Position numbers and translations under genes: made by a program. Shown piece after piece: positions 46,853 to 56,010 of a stretch of DNA of 64,000 bases; position 1 is the first letter of the stretch, and each line of letters begins with the position of its first letter. A model generated the notes under the pieces. It saw nothing but the letters and a program-made list of their open reading frames with translations, did not search any database and was not told the DNA's origin. The stretch lies in NCBI GenBank assembly GCA_019186825.1, contig JABARP010000006.1, positions 62,001-126,000 of the forward strand, written 5' to 3'. Source of the DNA: Pyrinomonadaceae bacterium. GTDB taxonomy: Bacteria > Acidobacteriota > Blastocatellia > Pyrinomonadales > Pyrinomonadaceae.

Positions 46853-48304
46853 TCAGGCGGGTTGGCGGTCGATATTTACTTTTATCGATCGCCATTTGCC
46901 TTGATTGAATCGCACGACGCTAAGAATGCAGCGCGTGACATGGCCCATGAGTACGGCGAGCCAAATGTGTAATGGGATGAGCGTGCTCATTTCGCGGATC
47001 ACGAAGCAGATGCTCAACGGCACGATCACCTGCGAGATGATCGAGATGTAGAGCGGACTCTTCGTGTCGCCCGCACCTTGCAGGCCTCCTGTGTATGCAA
47101 GAGCCGTCGTGATAAACAAACCCGATATGCTCAGGACGCGCAATAGGTTCGTACCCACCTCGACGACCACGGGATCCGTAAGCCCAAAGATCGCGAGCAT
47201 AAGCTCCGGGAAGAACAGGAAGAAAAATCCCACAACCGATGCGCCGATCATCCCGAATCTAGATGCGATTCGAACCGCCTTTGCCGCACGGTCAGGAGAG
47301 CCCGCACCGATGTTCTGCCCGACGACCGCACCGGCCGCTCCCATCAATGCGTTCGAGGACCACGTGACAAGTAGAAAGAGCTGCCCGTAACCGACAGCGA
47401 AGGCAGCTTGAGCGGCCGCACCGTTCGTAACCGAGCCCATGAAGGTGAGCATCAGAACGCCGCCGATATTCATCGCCACGCCCTGGAATCCGGCAGGTAG
47501 GCCGAACCTGAAAAGTTCGCGAATGATACCCCAATCCGGCGCGTAGCCGCTCTTTGGAAAGCTTACGACCCAGCTGCCCGCGTAGAGTTTGTAGAGAGCG
47601 AAAAGCCCGACCGAGCCCGACGCGATGCAAGTGCCGATGGCTGAGCCCGCAGCACCAAAGGACGGGATCGGCCCGAGTCCGCGAATAAAGATCACGTTGA
47701 GGCTGAGGTTTAGCACCGTCATCACGATGCCGAGCGTCATCGGTGCCTTCGCGTCGCCCGCCGAACGGAGAGCTCCGCCCAGCATAAAATAGATGAGCAT
47801 CCCGAAGCTGCACGTGAACATTATCCGCAGAAAGGGAAGTGCGTCCTCGATGACGGTCGCATCGTGCGTGACGAATGCGAGCAGATGCGGTGCGGCGAAA
47901 TACCCGATCGGCGCAAGTATCCCGATCGCGAGAAAGAAGCACGTCAGGAAACCTTGATAGACCGTGCGGTTCACTTTCTCCTGATCGCCCGCGCCCGCAA
48001 AACGCGCGACCAAAACACTCATTCCGATAAAGATCGACGAGACGAATACGATCACCACGAGGAAGATCTGGAAGCTGACGCCGATCGCCGCGTTCGCTTT
48101 ATAGCCGAGCAGATGGCCGACCATTATGTGATCGACCCAGCCTTGAACGCCGCTGATTATATTCGTAAAGACCGCGGGCCACGCGATCTTCCAGACGGCG
48201 GAGGTCAAAGGCCCTTCGACGATCGAGCGGTCGAATTTAGCGGGTTTCTTTTCTTCGGCGGGCGATTCGCTTTCGATCTGCGGTTCACTCGGGCTTTCAT
48301 CCAT
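46853..48304 (-). CDS. MATE family efflux transporter
   Basis: The 483-residue protein has a short charged N-terminus (ESPAEEKKPAKFDRS) followed by about 12 membrane helices. Motifs fit the MATE fold: WPAVFTNIISGVQGWVDHIMVG in helix 1-2, and the symmetric second half with GGVLMLTFMGSVTNGAAAQA. It exports drugs or metabolites using an ion gradient; the ion and substrate are not readable. It is convergent with the PD40 gene. Confidence 0.9.
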   Translation of the reverse strand: MDESPSEPQIESESPAEEKKPAKFDRSIVEGPLTSAVWKIAWPAVFTNIISGVQGWVDHIMVGHLLGYKANAAIGVSFQIFLVVIVFVSSIFIGMSVLVARFAGAGDQEKVNRTVYQGFLTCFFLAIGILAPIGYFAAPHLLAFVTHDATVIEDALPFLRIMFTCSFGMLIYFMLGGALRSAGDAKAPMTLGIVMTVLNLSLNVIFIRGLGPIPSFGAAGSAIGTCIASGSVGLFALYKLYAGSWVVSFPKSGYAPDWGIIRELFRFGLPAGFQGVAMNIGGVLMLTFMGSVTNGAAAQAAFAVGYGQLFLLVTWSSNALMGAAGAVVGQNIGAGSPDRAAKAVRIASRFGMIGASVVGFFFLFFPELMLAIFGLTDPVVVEVGTNLLRVLSISGLFITTALAYTGGLQGAGDTKSPLYISIISQVIVPLSICFVIREMSTLIPLHIWLAVLMGHVTRCILSVVRFNQGKWRSIKVNIDRQPA

Positions 48305-48437
48305 AAAAGAGCATTAAAAAGAGGATAGGGAAGAGCGTAGCAAATCCTATGGTATTGAGCGAAATTGCAAAAAAAGAATACGCAGGGAGCGGCACGCGTT
48401 TCCGCTTCCTGCGTTTCGAGATATGTGGACGAGGCTA

Positions 48438-48863
48438 TTATTTGCGTTCCTGATGCTCGACCATCCAGTTAATGCCGAACTTGTCCGTCAACATTCCCCA
48501 ATACGAACCCCAGAACATTTCCTGCATCGGCATCGATGCATTTCCGCCCTCGGCCAGAGCGTTGTAGATACGGTCGGCTTCCTCACGGCTCTCGGCCGAG
48601 ATCGACACTGAGAAATTGTTTCCGGCAACAAGCGGGAACGGACAAACGCCGTCCGGAGCGTCGCTTCCCATAAGGACGTTGTCCCCGATCGGCAGCGAAA
48701 CGTGCATTATCAGGTTCTTTGCATGGTCAGGCACGGGCATTCCCATGTCGGTGTCGCCCATGCGCATCTTCGTCAAAAATTCACCGCCAAAGACCGAGCG
48801 GTAGAATTCGAACGCTTCCTCGCAGTTGTCTTTGAAGTTAAGGTACGGGTTCATTTGTGGCAT
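48438..48863 (-). CDS. VOC (PhnB-like) protein
   Basis: The 141-residue protein begins MPQMNPYLNFKDNCEEAFEF, a typical PhnB/3-demethylubiquinone methyltransferase-like VOC start, and ends with the usual WGSYWGMLTDKFGINWMV. These proteins have a glyoxalase fold; most have no known activity. An AAGGAG precedes the ATG. It is divergent from an HxlR regulator and its -35 box lies in that regulator's putative operator. Confidence 0.88.
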   Translation of the reverse strand: MPQMNPYLNFKDNCEEAFEFYRSVFGGEFLTKMRMGDTDMGMPVPDHAKNLIMHVSLPIGDNVLMGSDAPDGVCPFPLVAGNNFSVSISAESREEADRIYNALAEGGNASMPMQEMFWGSYWGMLTDKFGINWMVEHQERK

Positions 48864-48909
48864 TTGTATTTCTCCTTAAAAATGATCTCTCTTGTAAATG
48901 AGAATCAGA

Positions 48910-48974
48910 ATCTAACACAAGTAGCTTGCATAATGCAAGTAAAGATACTTGCGTCGTGCAAGATATGTTAGAAT
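48910..48974. promoter_or_regulatory. Divergent promoters with two HxlR-type operators
   Basis: Two copies of CTTGC-N5-GCAAG lie at 48925-48939 and 48948-48962, centres 23 bp apart (about two helical turns). Copy 1 covers the -35 TTGCAT of the minus-strand gene, whose -10 TTAGAT is 17 bases further. Copy 2 covers the -35 region of hxlR, whose -10 is TAGAAT at 48969-48974. This suits binding by the divergently encoded HxlR regulator. Confidence 0.68.
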
Positions 48975-48983
48975 GTCTATGTT

Positions 48984-49463
48984 ATGGATGGAAAGGCAGA
49001 TATCCCAATGCGTTCCGATTGCCCGGTGAATTTCGCGATCGAAAAACTCTGCGATAAGTGGTCGCTCGTAATAATGCGCGACATTCTGTTTTGGGGAAAG
49101 CGAACCTACAGCGACCTTCTGAATCGAGACGAGCGGATCGCGACGAATATTCTCGCCTCGCGGCTCGAGTATTTGGAAAATGAAGGCCTGATCGTGCGGA
49201 CTCCGGATCCGAATGATCGCCGTAAAGAGCTCTTCGAGGCGACCGAACGAGGCATAGACCTGATCCCGATCATCGTCGAGATGGTCGCCTGGAGCGCGAA
49301 ACATCCGGACTGGCACGCTCTCGAACCAAAAGGACTGCCCGGCCAAATGCGGCTCGTTCGTCGCGCCGTCACGACAAAGAATAAGTATCCAACGATCGAG
49401 AAATTCAAAGAAAAGGTCAGAAACGGCGGCTACATCTTCGAAGACATTGTCGAAGGGAATTAG
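48984..49463 (+). CDS. HxlR family transcriptional regulator
   Basis: The 159-residue protein has the HxlR signature: CPVNFAIEKLCDKWSLVIMR, LFWGKRTYSDLL, and ASRLEYLENEGLIVRTPDPN. This winged-helix DNA-binding family often senses quinones or electrophiles through a Cys near its start; here it is Cys13 of SDCPVN. It probably controls itself and the PhnB-like gene through the two inverted repeats in between. A -10-like TAGAAT ends nine bases before the ATG. Confidence 0.92.
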   Translation: MDGKADIPMRSDCPVNFAIEKLCDKWSLVIMRDILFWGKRTYSDLLNRDERIATNILASRLEYLENEGLIVRTPDPNDRRKELFEATERGIDLIPIIVEMVAWSAKHPDWHALEPKGLPGQMRLVRRAVTTKNKYPTIEKFKEKVRNGGYIFEDIVEGN

Positions 49464-49472
49464 GAAGTTTAG

Positions 49473-50225
49473 CCGCCGTTGTATCTTTGAGCGTTCTTTG
49501 CGTTTGAATCAATGCGAAAAGTGTAAGGAGCGAGACCGTGCGCGGTGGATCGGCAGAAAACGCAAAGGCCGCAAAGCGAAGCCCGCGAAGGACGCAGAGA
49601 GGAAGAAGTATGCGGCAGCGTCTTTGCGAACTTAGCGAATATCCTTGCGATCTTTGCGTTTGAACCAACGTGAATGATGCTAAAGACACGATGCTCGGTG
49701 GATCGGCAGAAAACGCAAAGGCCGCAAAGCGAAGCCCGCGAAGGACGCGAAGGGGAAGGAGTACGCGGCAGCGTCTTTGCGAACTTAGCGAATATCCTTG
49801 CGATCTTTGCGTTTGAACCAACGTGAATGATGCTAAAGACACGATGCTCGGTGGATCGGCAGAGAACGCAAAGGCCGCAAAGCGAAGCCCGCTAAGGACG
49901 CAAAGAGGAAGGAGTACGCGGCAGCGTCTTTGCGCACTTGGCGAATATCCTTGCGATCTTTGCGTTTGAACCAACGTGAATGATGCTAAAGACACGATGC
50001 TCGGTGGATCGGCAGAGAACGCAAAGGCCGCAAAGCGAAGCCCGCTAAGGACGCAAAGAGGAAGGAGTACGCGGCAGCGTCTTTGCGCACTTGGCGAATA
50101 TCCTTGCGTTCTTTGCGTTTGAATCAACGTGAAAAATGCTGGAGAGAGACGCACTCCGGATCGCCAGGAAACGCAAAGGCCGCAAAATGAAGGCCGCAGG
50201 GTTCGCAAAGAGAGATATTCGCTGC
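49473..50225. repeat. Tandem 153-bp hairpin repeat island, copy 2
   Basis: Five units start with GATCGGCAG (or GATCGCCAG) at 49548, 49701, 49854, 50007 and 50159, giving periods of 153, 153, 153 and 152 bp, with a partial unit before. The middle copies are nearly identical, so amplification is recent. AAACGCAAAGGCCGCAAAG at one end pairs with CTTTGCGATCTTTGCGTTT at the other with about two mismatches. No gene is supported inside. Confidence 0.9.
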
Positions 50226-50295
50226 GGCATTTTTTCCGGTTATTGTGGAGAGTGGAGGCGACGTTGAGCCCTTACTGACGTGTGGGCTAAAAACG
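50225..50295. repeat. Terminal element of repeat island 2
   Basis: CCGGTTATTGTGGAGAGT and GAGCCCTTACTGACGTGT, with AGCCC/GGGCT at 50267-50288, correspond to the element at 25180-25245. Both sit within about 40 bases of the 3' end of a minus-strand gene. Confidence 0.7.
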
Positions 50296-50334
50296 CGAAC
50301 GAGATCGTTCCCCGCTTGGCGGCGGGAGGGATCG

Positions 50335-50967
50335 TCAGCTTTTGGCGATCTCGAAACGGCATTTTGGGAGGCCGGTTCGATCGCAGCACTCGGTAACTTC
50401 CTCGCCGGTGATCTCAGCGACAAGGCTTTCGGCCACTTTGCACACTTCGGGGTGTTCGGCGACGACGTCCGCGAACGGGCAGCATTCGCTCGCAATGATG
50501 ACCTTGCCATTCTCGTGGATGACGTCGGCCGAACCGCCGAGTTCCTTGAGCGTCGAGAGAACCTTATCGAGTCTCTTTGCCGGACTCGCATTTGAGCCTG
50601 CGGGCGCGTCTTTGCCGATGCCTTTGCCGACCTCGCGCAAGGTCGCAAGGAACGCCTTTGGCGAAAGATTCTTCTTAAATCCTTCGAGAAGTCGATTCAG
50701 AAGCGAATCGTATGCGGCGGGGAAAAGGTGCCTTGCATCCTCGGCAAGCCCGTAAGCGATATGCGGCTTGCGAAAGCCTTTGACCATCCCTTTCTGCATT
50801 ACGAGACGGTCGCGTTCAAGTGCAAGCAGATGTGCGCGCACGGCGTTATCCGTAATGCCGAGCGCGTCTGCTAGGTCGTTGACCGTTCGGTCTCCGCCAC
50901 GCAATTCCAGCACGATGCGGCCACGTGTGCTTGAGAAAAATCTCTCGTCAAACTTCGTCTGAACCAT
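50335..50967 (-). CDS. SufR-like helix-turn-helix regulator with cysteine-rich C-terminus
   Basis: The 210-residue protein has a winged helix near residues 15-60 (RTVNDLADALGITDNAVRAH). Its C-terminal domain carries C162, C163, C176, C194, C195 and C203 in CCPFADVVAEHPEVC and TECCDRTGLPKC, the pattern of SufR-like regulators, which bind an iron-sulfur cluster. It likely senses iron-sulfur or redox status. A perfect dyad lies just upstream and is its probable operator. It is divergent from a DoxX gene. Confidence 0.83.
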   Translation of the reverse strand: MVQTKFDERFFSSTRGRIVLELRGGDRTVNDLADALGITDNAVRAHLLALERDRLVMQKGMVKGFRKPHIAYGLAEDARHLFPAAYDSLLNRLLEGFKKNLSPKAFLATLREVGKGIGKDAPAGSNASPAKRLDKVLSTLKELGGSADVIHENGKVIIASECCPFADVVAEHPEVCKVAESLVAEITGEEVTECCDRTGLPKCRFEIAKS

Positions 50968-51009
50968 ATTCCCTCGACTTCAAAAGTAACAAATCCGATC
51001 GAATATTAC

Positions 51010-51056
51010 AATAAGTCAAAATAGTTCTTGACTTATTAGAGCGATAGCGATATTCT
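51010..51056. promoter_or_regulatory. Perfect dyad operator with divergent -35 boxes
   Basis: AATAAGTCAA and TTGACTTATT are exact 10-base inverted repeats, 51010-51037, with an 8-base centre. TTGACT (51028-51033), 17 bases and TATTCT (51051-51056) form the DoxX promoter. The mirrored TTGACT faces the regulator gene, though its -10 is poor. Binding here would block both directions. Confidence 0.72.
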
Positions 51057-51112
51057 TCGAATACAGCATTGGAATTTCGCTGAAAACCTAAGGAAAAGAA
51101 AGGAAGGGAAAA

Positions 51113-51538
51113 ATGGAAACAATAATGACAGCAGCTGGCACGTCCGCTAAGAGTTCGGCCGCAGAATCGACGTCAACTGCGGGGTATCAGGCATTTCATC
51201 TTTTGAAGTTCGCCTTTGTGGTGGCACCGATCGCCGCGGGGCTGGATAAGTTCTTTCACGTACTTGTGAATTGGGACCAGTATCTGCCCGCGTTCGTGAA
51301 CAATATGCTTGGCGGCCATGGACACGAATTTATGTATGTCGTCGGCGTGATCGAGGTCGTCGCCGGCATCGGCGTGTTCTTTAGGCCGAAGATCTTCGCG
51401 TATGTCGTGATGCTTTGGCTGGTCGCGATCATCATAAACCTGCTGATGATCCCGGGCTATTTTGACGTTGCGTTGCGTGATCTCGGCCTTGCGATCGCCG
51501 CACTCGCTCTCGCACGGCTCAGCCGCGAGTATGCGTAA
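51113..51538 (+). CDS. DoxX family membrane protein
   Basis: The 141-residue protein has an unstructured N-terminus rich in Ala, Thr and Ser, then four membrane helices at about 30-50, 70-90, 93-112 and 115-137. FVVAPIAAGLDKFFHVLVNW is a DoxX-type first helix. DoxX proteins are linked to redox and quinone functions. GGAAGGG precedes the ATG. Expression is probably controlled by the SufR-like regulator through the dyad upstream. Confidence 0.83.
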   Translation: METIMTAAGTSAKSSAAESTSTAGYQAFHLLKFAFVVAPIAAGLDKFFHVLVNWDQYLPAFVNNMLGGHGHEFMYVVGVIEVVAGIGVFFRPKIFAYVVMLWLVAIIINLLMIPGYFDVALRDLGLAIAALALARLSREYA

Positions 51539-51583
51539 ATCCCTTTGAAGAGGCATATACTCGAAATGACGAGGTAATCTCCT

Positions 51584-51928
51584 ATGGCTTTGAGTATGAA
51601 AAGAGCATATGAGGCACCTGCGGCCGCGGACGGCAAGCGGATATTGATCGACCGCCTGTGGCCGCGGGGCCTCTCGAAAGAGAAGGCGCGTATAGATCTG
51701 TGGATGAAGGAGATCGCACCGAGCACGGAACTCCGGAAATGGTTTGGGCATGATCCTGAAAAATGGAAAGAGTTCCAGACGCGGTACAAGAAAGAGCTTG
51801 CGGCGAACGCCGAGCTCGTCAACTCCATCCGTAAGATGGCGAAGGCCGAGACCGTTACGCTCGTTTATTCCGCAAAGGACGAGGCACACAACGACGCCGT
51901 TGTGCTGCTCAAATATCTACAGCAATAG
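51584..51928 (+). CDS. DUF488 family protein
   Basis: The 114-residue protein has the DUF488 core: [35 protein letters not shown] and [19 protein letters not shown]. These proteins are small and cytoplasmic, with no confirmed function. It follows the DoxX gene by 45 bases and is probably in the same unit. An intrinsic terminator follows. Confidence 0.9.
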   Translation: MALSMKRAYEAPAAADGKRILIDRLWPRGLSKEKARIDLWMKEIAPSTELRKWFGHDPEKWKEFQTRYKKELAANAELVNSIRKMAKAETVTLVYSAKDEAHNDAVVLLKYLQQ

Positions 51929-51966
51929 CGGCCGAAGGCCATAAATATAACGTCCGTCATTCCATT

Positions 51967-52007
51967 CGGCACCCTTCCTGAGCTTGGGATAGGGTGCCGG
52001 GCTTTTT
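51967..52007 (+). terminator. Intrinsic terminator after the DUF488 gene
   Basis: CGGCACCC and GGGTGCCG pair perfectly around a 17-base loop and are followed by GGCTTTTT. Confidence 0.85.
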
Positions 52008-52074
52008 GGAAACCCGAAAAAAAGCGTAGAATCATCTGTTATGTTAAATTCCCTAATCTAGGAGCTATTAAGAG

Positions 52075-53205
52075 ATGAAGATCGGTCTTCCGAAAGAGAT
52101 CAAAGACAACGAATATCGCGTAGGCCTGACGCCTGCGGGTGTCCAGGACCTGACCCATGCGGGGCATGAGGTCTTTGTGCAGAAAGCTGCGGGCGAAGGC
52201 TCGGGGTTTGCTGATGAGCAGTATGTAAAAGCTGGCGGAAAGTTGTTGGATACCGCAGACGAAGTTTGGCAGACGGGTGATATGATCGTTAAGGTCAAGG
52301 AGCCGATCGCTCCCGAATATCCGCGTATGCGTGAAAACCAGCTGCTTTTCACGTATCTGCATCTTGCTCCCGAACCGGAGCTTACAAAGCAGATGCTCGA
52401 GCGGAAGGTGACGGGCGTTGCCTACGAGACGATCACGAAGGACGGCCGCTTGCCGCTTCTTACGCCGATGTCCGAGGTTGCGGGACGTATGTCCGTGCAG
52501 GTCGGTGCGACGTATCTTGAGAAGATGAACGGCGGCCGCGGCATTTTGCTCGGGGGCGTTCCGGGAGTTCCGGCGGCGAACGTCGTCATCCTCGGCGGCG
52601 GCGTTGTCGGTACCGAAGCTGCAAAGATGGCCGTCGGCCTTGGCGCACGCGTTACGATCATTGACCGGAATCTCGACCGCCTGCGTCAGCTCGACGACAT
52701 CTTCCTTTCGAAGGTTCAGACACTCGCGTCGTCGCGATATGCGGTCGAAGAGGCGATCTCGCATGCGGATCTCGTGATCGGTGCGGTTCTTGTCGTTGGT
52801 GCCGCGGCACCGAAACTCGTAACGCGCGATATGCTGCATCTCGTGCCGTCAGGCTCGGTGCTCGTGGACGTCGCGGTCGATCAGGGTGGATGCTTTGAGA
52901 CGACGCATGCAACGACGCACTCGAACCCGACGTTCTTCGAGGAAGGCGTGCTTCATTATTGCGTTGCGAATATGCCGGGTGCGGTTCCGCGTACCTCGAC
53001 ATTCGCGCTGACGAACGCAACCTTACCGTATGCTCTCGACCTTGCAAACAAGGGCTTTGAGCAGGCGATCAAGGATGATGAAGGCCTGCAGGAAGGCGTA
53101 AATACCTACGCCGGCAAGCTGACGTATGAGGCTGTTGCCGAATCGCAGGGCCTCGAATACACGCCGCTTTCGTCGCTCATCGACCTGAAAGCCGCGGCCG
53201 CGTAG
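52075..53205 (+). CDS. ald: Alanine dehydrogenase
   Basis: The 376-residue protein matches alanine dehydrogenase over its length. [20 protein letters not shown] has R15, IVKVKEP has K75 and LFTYLH has H96, the known substrate-binding and catalytic residues. The NAD-binding segment is [20 protein letters not shown]. It interconverts L-alanine with pyruvate and ammonia. An SD-like AGGAG precedes the start, and a strong terminator follows, so it is monocistronic. Confidence 0.95.
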   Translation: MKIGLPKEIKDNEYRVGLTPAGVQDLTHAGHEVFVQKAAGEGSGFADEQYVKAGGKLLDTADEVWQTGDMIVKVKEPIAPEYPRMRENQLLFTYLHLAPEPELTKQMLERKVTGVAYETITKDGRLPLLTPMSEVAGRMSVQVGATYLEKMNGGRGILLGGVPGVPAANVVILGGGVVGTEAAKMAVGLGARVTIIDRNLDRLRQLDDIFLSKVQTLASSRYAVEEAISHADLVIGAVLVVGAAAPKLVTRDMLHLVPSGSVLVDVAVDQGGCFETTHATTHSNPTFFEEGVLHYCVANMPGAVPRTSTFALTNATLPYALDLANKGFEQAIKDDEGLQEGVNTYAGKLTYEAVAESQGLEYTPLSSLIDLKAAAA

Positions 53206-53248
53206 AAGACAATTTCTGTCAGAGCGATCCACGTTGGATCTTGTGTCA

Positions 53249-53282
53249 AAACCGCCTGCATTTTGCGGGCGGTTTTTTTTGG
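53249..53282 (+). terminator. Intrinsic terminator after ald
   Basis: ACCGCC-TGC and GCG-GGCGGT form the stem with an ATTTT loop, followed by eight T. Confidence 0.9.
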
Positions 53283-53374
53283 AATGGGATGTGGAGTTTG
53301 GAGATCAGTGTTTGGGTTTGTGTGTTTAGGGAAGGTATATAAGGGCAAAAGGACTTTCTGATGAAGGAGCGTGT

Positions 53375-53490
53375 ATATCAAATTTCAAATTTGATATCAC
53401 AGATCGCAAATCGTAGATCGTAGATCTCAAATGTGAAATTTCAAAATATCAAATCGCCAATCGCAGATCTCAAGTTGAAATTTCAGATCG
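53375..53490. repeat. Palindrome and low-complexity repeats
   Basis: A perfect palindrome with 11-base arms (ATATCAAATTT, C, AAATTTGATAT) spans 53375-53397. It is followed by imperfect copies of AGATCGCAAATC and AAATTTCA-type words. The rest of 53283-53718 shows no gene or clear signal. Confidence 0.6.
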
Positions 53491-53718
53491 CCATTTTCGA
53501 GTCGGGGTGTGCGGGCGGTTTGCGAAATGCGATGGGCCGGGTCGGCGAGAGAAGGAATATTTTGTTTGCTGATGCGAAGTAAATGGGCGGAGACCCGGTA
53601 AGTAGCGTATTCGCAGGTAGTTGCGAGCCTGCGTGGGGTGCGGATATGAGCAGAGAAGGGCGAACGGGGTGAGAGGCTTTTTTGCTTTTTGGTTTCAGGC
53701 CGATAACATCTAATTGGA

Positions 53719-55158
53719 ATGTATGAGTTTGCAGTAACACCTGCGGTGACGCAGCTTCGACGCCCGGGCGTAACTATCACAGAAGTTACGCCCGGTGCCG
53801 TTGGCGACGAGATCGGACTGTCGGTGAATGACCGCATTGTGAAGGTCAATGGCCGGGCGGTGCGTGATTATCTCGATTTTAGATTTCAGACCGCGGGCGA
53901 GACGGAACTTACGTTCCAGGTCAAGAAGGCGAAGGGCGAAACGGTCGAGATCGAATTCGACCGTGAAGAGGGCGAAGATCTTGGGCTGATGTTCGAGCAG
54001 ATCGCTCCGCGGCAATGCGCGAACGAATGTTTGTTCTGTTTTACTAAGGGCAATCCGGAGGGTGCGAGGCCTTCGCTGTTCATTCGCGATGAGGACATTC
54101 GCCTATCTTTTCTTTACGGCAACTACACCACGCTTTCGTCGATAACGCCCGCGGAAATGGACCGCATCGTCGAGCAAAGACTTTCGCCGCAATATGTCTC
54201 GGTTCACGCTACGGACTTGAAGACACGCGCGTTCCTGCTCGGCGTACCCGAGTCGCGTGCCGACATCTCGGACAAGATACGCTTTCTGCTCGATAACGAC
54301 ATCGAGATACACGCGCAAGTCGTGCTTTGTCCAAAGATAAATGACGGCGACATTCTCGAGAAGACGATCCGCGACCTAGCGGCGGATTTTCCGAAGGTGA
54401 TCTCGACGGCGATCGTGCCGATGGCGTTGACGGCTTTCAATACGGACGAGCGGCTGACACGCGTTACACCTGAATTTTGCCGCGAGACGATACGGCGCGT
54501 CGAGAAACTGCAAAAGGAATTTCGCCGCACGCTCGGCAAGACGTTCGCATTCCTCGGCGACGAGATCTACATAAAGGCCGGCGTCGAGATACCTTCGCGG
54601 CGGCATTATGGCAGCTATCCGCAGATAGAGGACGGCGTCGGGATGATGCGCACGTTCTTGAATAAATTCGAAAGTTTTCTTGACGGCAAGAAGACGAAAC
54701 GCGCAAAAGAGGTTCGCGCGCACGGGGCAGCGATCATGCCGCACGCAGGCGAAACGCCGGTGCCCGAGCATCTGCTTTCGAAGAAGAAACGTCCGCACGG
54801 AACGCTGCTTACCGGCGAAATGTTCGCTCCGATCCTTCGCGGCGAGATCGATAAATATAATCGCCGAACGCGTTCGCGGCTAAAGGTCGTCTCCGTTCCA
54901 AACAATTATTTCGGCGGCGATGTGGCGGTTGCGGGGCTGCTCTCGGGGCAGGATTTCGAGGCCTTGAAGGGTAGCATCACCGGAGATTTCGTTATCGTCC
55001 CTAAGGTGTGTGTGAAATCCGACGAGCCTGTTTTCATTGACGGTATGCCGCTCGACGATCTAAAGAGCAGAATGCCCGTGCCGCTCTTGCCGATGGACAC
55101 GGACGATCTGCTCGCGTTCCTCTCGCCTCATCTCAACGCGCGAAATGATAGACGATGA
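53719..55158 (+). CDS. DUF512 family protein: PDZ plus radical-SAM-like domain
   Basis: The 479-residue protein has an N-terminal PDZ-like domain (ITEVTPGAVGDEIGLSVNDR) at about 20-80. An iron-sulfur motif CANECLFCF follows near residue 100, with the CxxxCxxC spacing of radical SAM enzymes, and a DUF512 region with VVLCPKINDGDILEKTI lies beyond it. It is a conserved protein of unknown reaction. It overlaps the convergent TonB gene by 26 bases at its end. Confidence 0.85.
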   Translation: MYEFAVTPAVTQLRRPGVTITEVTPGAVGDEIGLSVNDRIVKVNGRAVRDYLDFRFQTAGETELTFQVKKAKGETVEIEFDREEGEDLGLMFEQIAPRQCANECLFCFTKGNPEGARPSLFIRDEDIRLSFLYGNYTTLSSITPAEMDRIVEQRLSPQYVSVHATDLKTRAFLLGVPESRADISDKIRFLLDNDIEIHAQVVLCPKINDGDILEKTIRDLAADFPKVISTAIVPMALTAFNTDERLTRVTPEFCRETIRRVEKLQKEFRRTLGKTFAFLGDEIYIKAGVEIPSRRHYGSYPQIEDGVGMMRTFLNKFESFLDGKKTKRAKEVRAHGAAIMPHAGETPVPEHLLSKKKRPHGTLLTGEMFAPILRGEIDKYNRRTRSRLKVVSVPNNYFGGDVAVAGLLSGQDFEALKGSITGDFVIVPKVCVKSDEPVFIDGMPLDDLKSRMPVPLLPMDTDDLLAFLSPHLNARNDRR

Positions 55159-55936
55159 TGCCGGTAACTTTGATCGGCACATTCGAAAGCTTGGTAGGCG
55201 TGAATTTCGCCTGCTTTGCCGCGCGTAATGCGGATTCGCGGAAGAGCGCGTTGCCGTTCGATGCGGTCGCGGAGACGACGCGGCCTTCCTCGTCGATCAG
55301 GACCTGCACCGTTACGCTTCCGGATATGCCCATACGCAACGCCGTCTCAGGATATTGCGGCTTGGGCAGGTAGGTCGCCTTGCTGTTCACAATGCCGAGA
55401 TTGCGCGGCGTGCGATCGATAACCTTCGGAGGCGGCGTGTCGTGGACAGTGCCATCGACCTTTGGTTTAGGGTCTTCCTTCGGGCCGAATGCTTGAGGAG
55501 CTGTCCCGCCTTCGTTGCCGTTCGGACGACCGACGTTTCCGCGTGGTCCATCATCATTTACCGATGAGACGATCACGGGGCCTTTGGGCATCGGCGGGAT
55601 CTTCGATGCGGTCACGCCTATCTTGTCGGGCACGAGACTCGGTTCATCGACGGGCGAGACGAGAGCTGTTCTCGTCGGAACGCTTGATGCAGCGGAATGG
55701 GCCGCAGGTGTTTGAGGCCTTTCGGGCTCAGCGACGGTCGGTTCCACGGCCGCCGGTGAGAGCATCGCGCTCATTTCAAGGCCTTCGCCCGGAAGGGAAA
55801 AATCATCCGCAAAAATGCTTGCCACGAGGAATGTGGCGAAAAGTAAACTGACAAGGCCGACGGAAAATCCGAAATACGGACTGCGTCCGCCTTGTTTGTT
55901 TCCATCGAGGTCGTAGCCGATCTGTCTTTCGAACAT
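55133..55936 (-). CDS. TonB family energy transducer
   Basis: The 267-residue protein has an N-terminal membrane anchor (SVGLVSLLFATFLVASIF) after a short cytoplasmic tail. A long Pro/Ala-rich spacer spans about 60-180, and a C-terminal TonB domain has YPETALRMGISGSVTVQVLI and AAKQAKFTPTK. It transmits proton-motive energy to outer-membrane receptors. The start MFERQIGYD has a strong AGGAGGAGATC upstream; a longer frame is rejected. No ExbB or ExbD is nearby. Confidence 0.87.
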   Translation of the reverse strand: MFERQIGYDLDGNKQGGRSPYFGFSVGLVSLLFATFLVASIFADDFSLPGEGLEMSAMLSPAAVEPTVAEPERPQTPAAHSAASSVPTRTALVSPVDEPSLVPDKIGVTASKIPPMPKGPVIVSSVNDDGPRGNVGRPNGNEGGTAPQAFGPKEDPKPKVDGTVHDTPPPKVIDRTPRNLGIVNSKATYLPKPQYPETALRMGISGSVTVQVLIDEEGRVVSATASNGNALFRESALRAAKQAKFTPTKLSNVPIKVTGIIVYHFAR

Positions 55937-56010
55937 AGGTGATCTCCTCCTTTGCTGTCCCTTTGGACACCGCATCGGAGGAGAATGTTTCGAAACAAAA
56001 TGAACTGCGT

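Noticed and set aside
49417-50208. A long minus-strand frame of about 263 codons
   Set aside because: It is formed by the 153-bp repeats, repeats every 51 residues, has no known domain and contains phrases typical of translated non-coding repeats.
49548-50225. CRISPR array
   Set aside because: The repeated unit is about 153 bp with no short repeats separated by unique spacers, and no cas gene is present.
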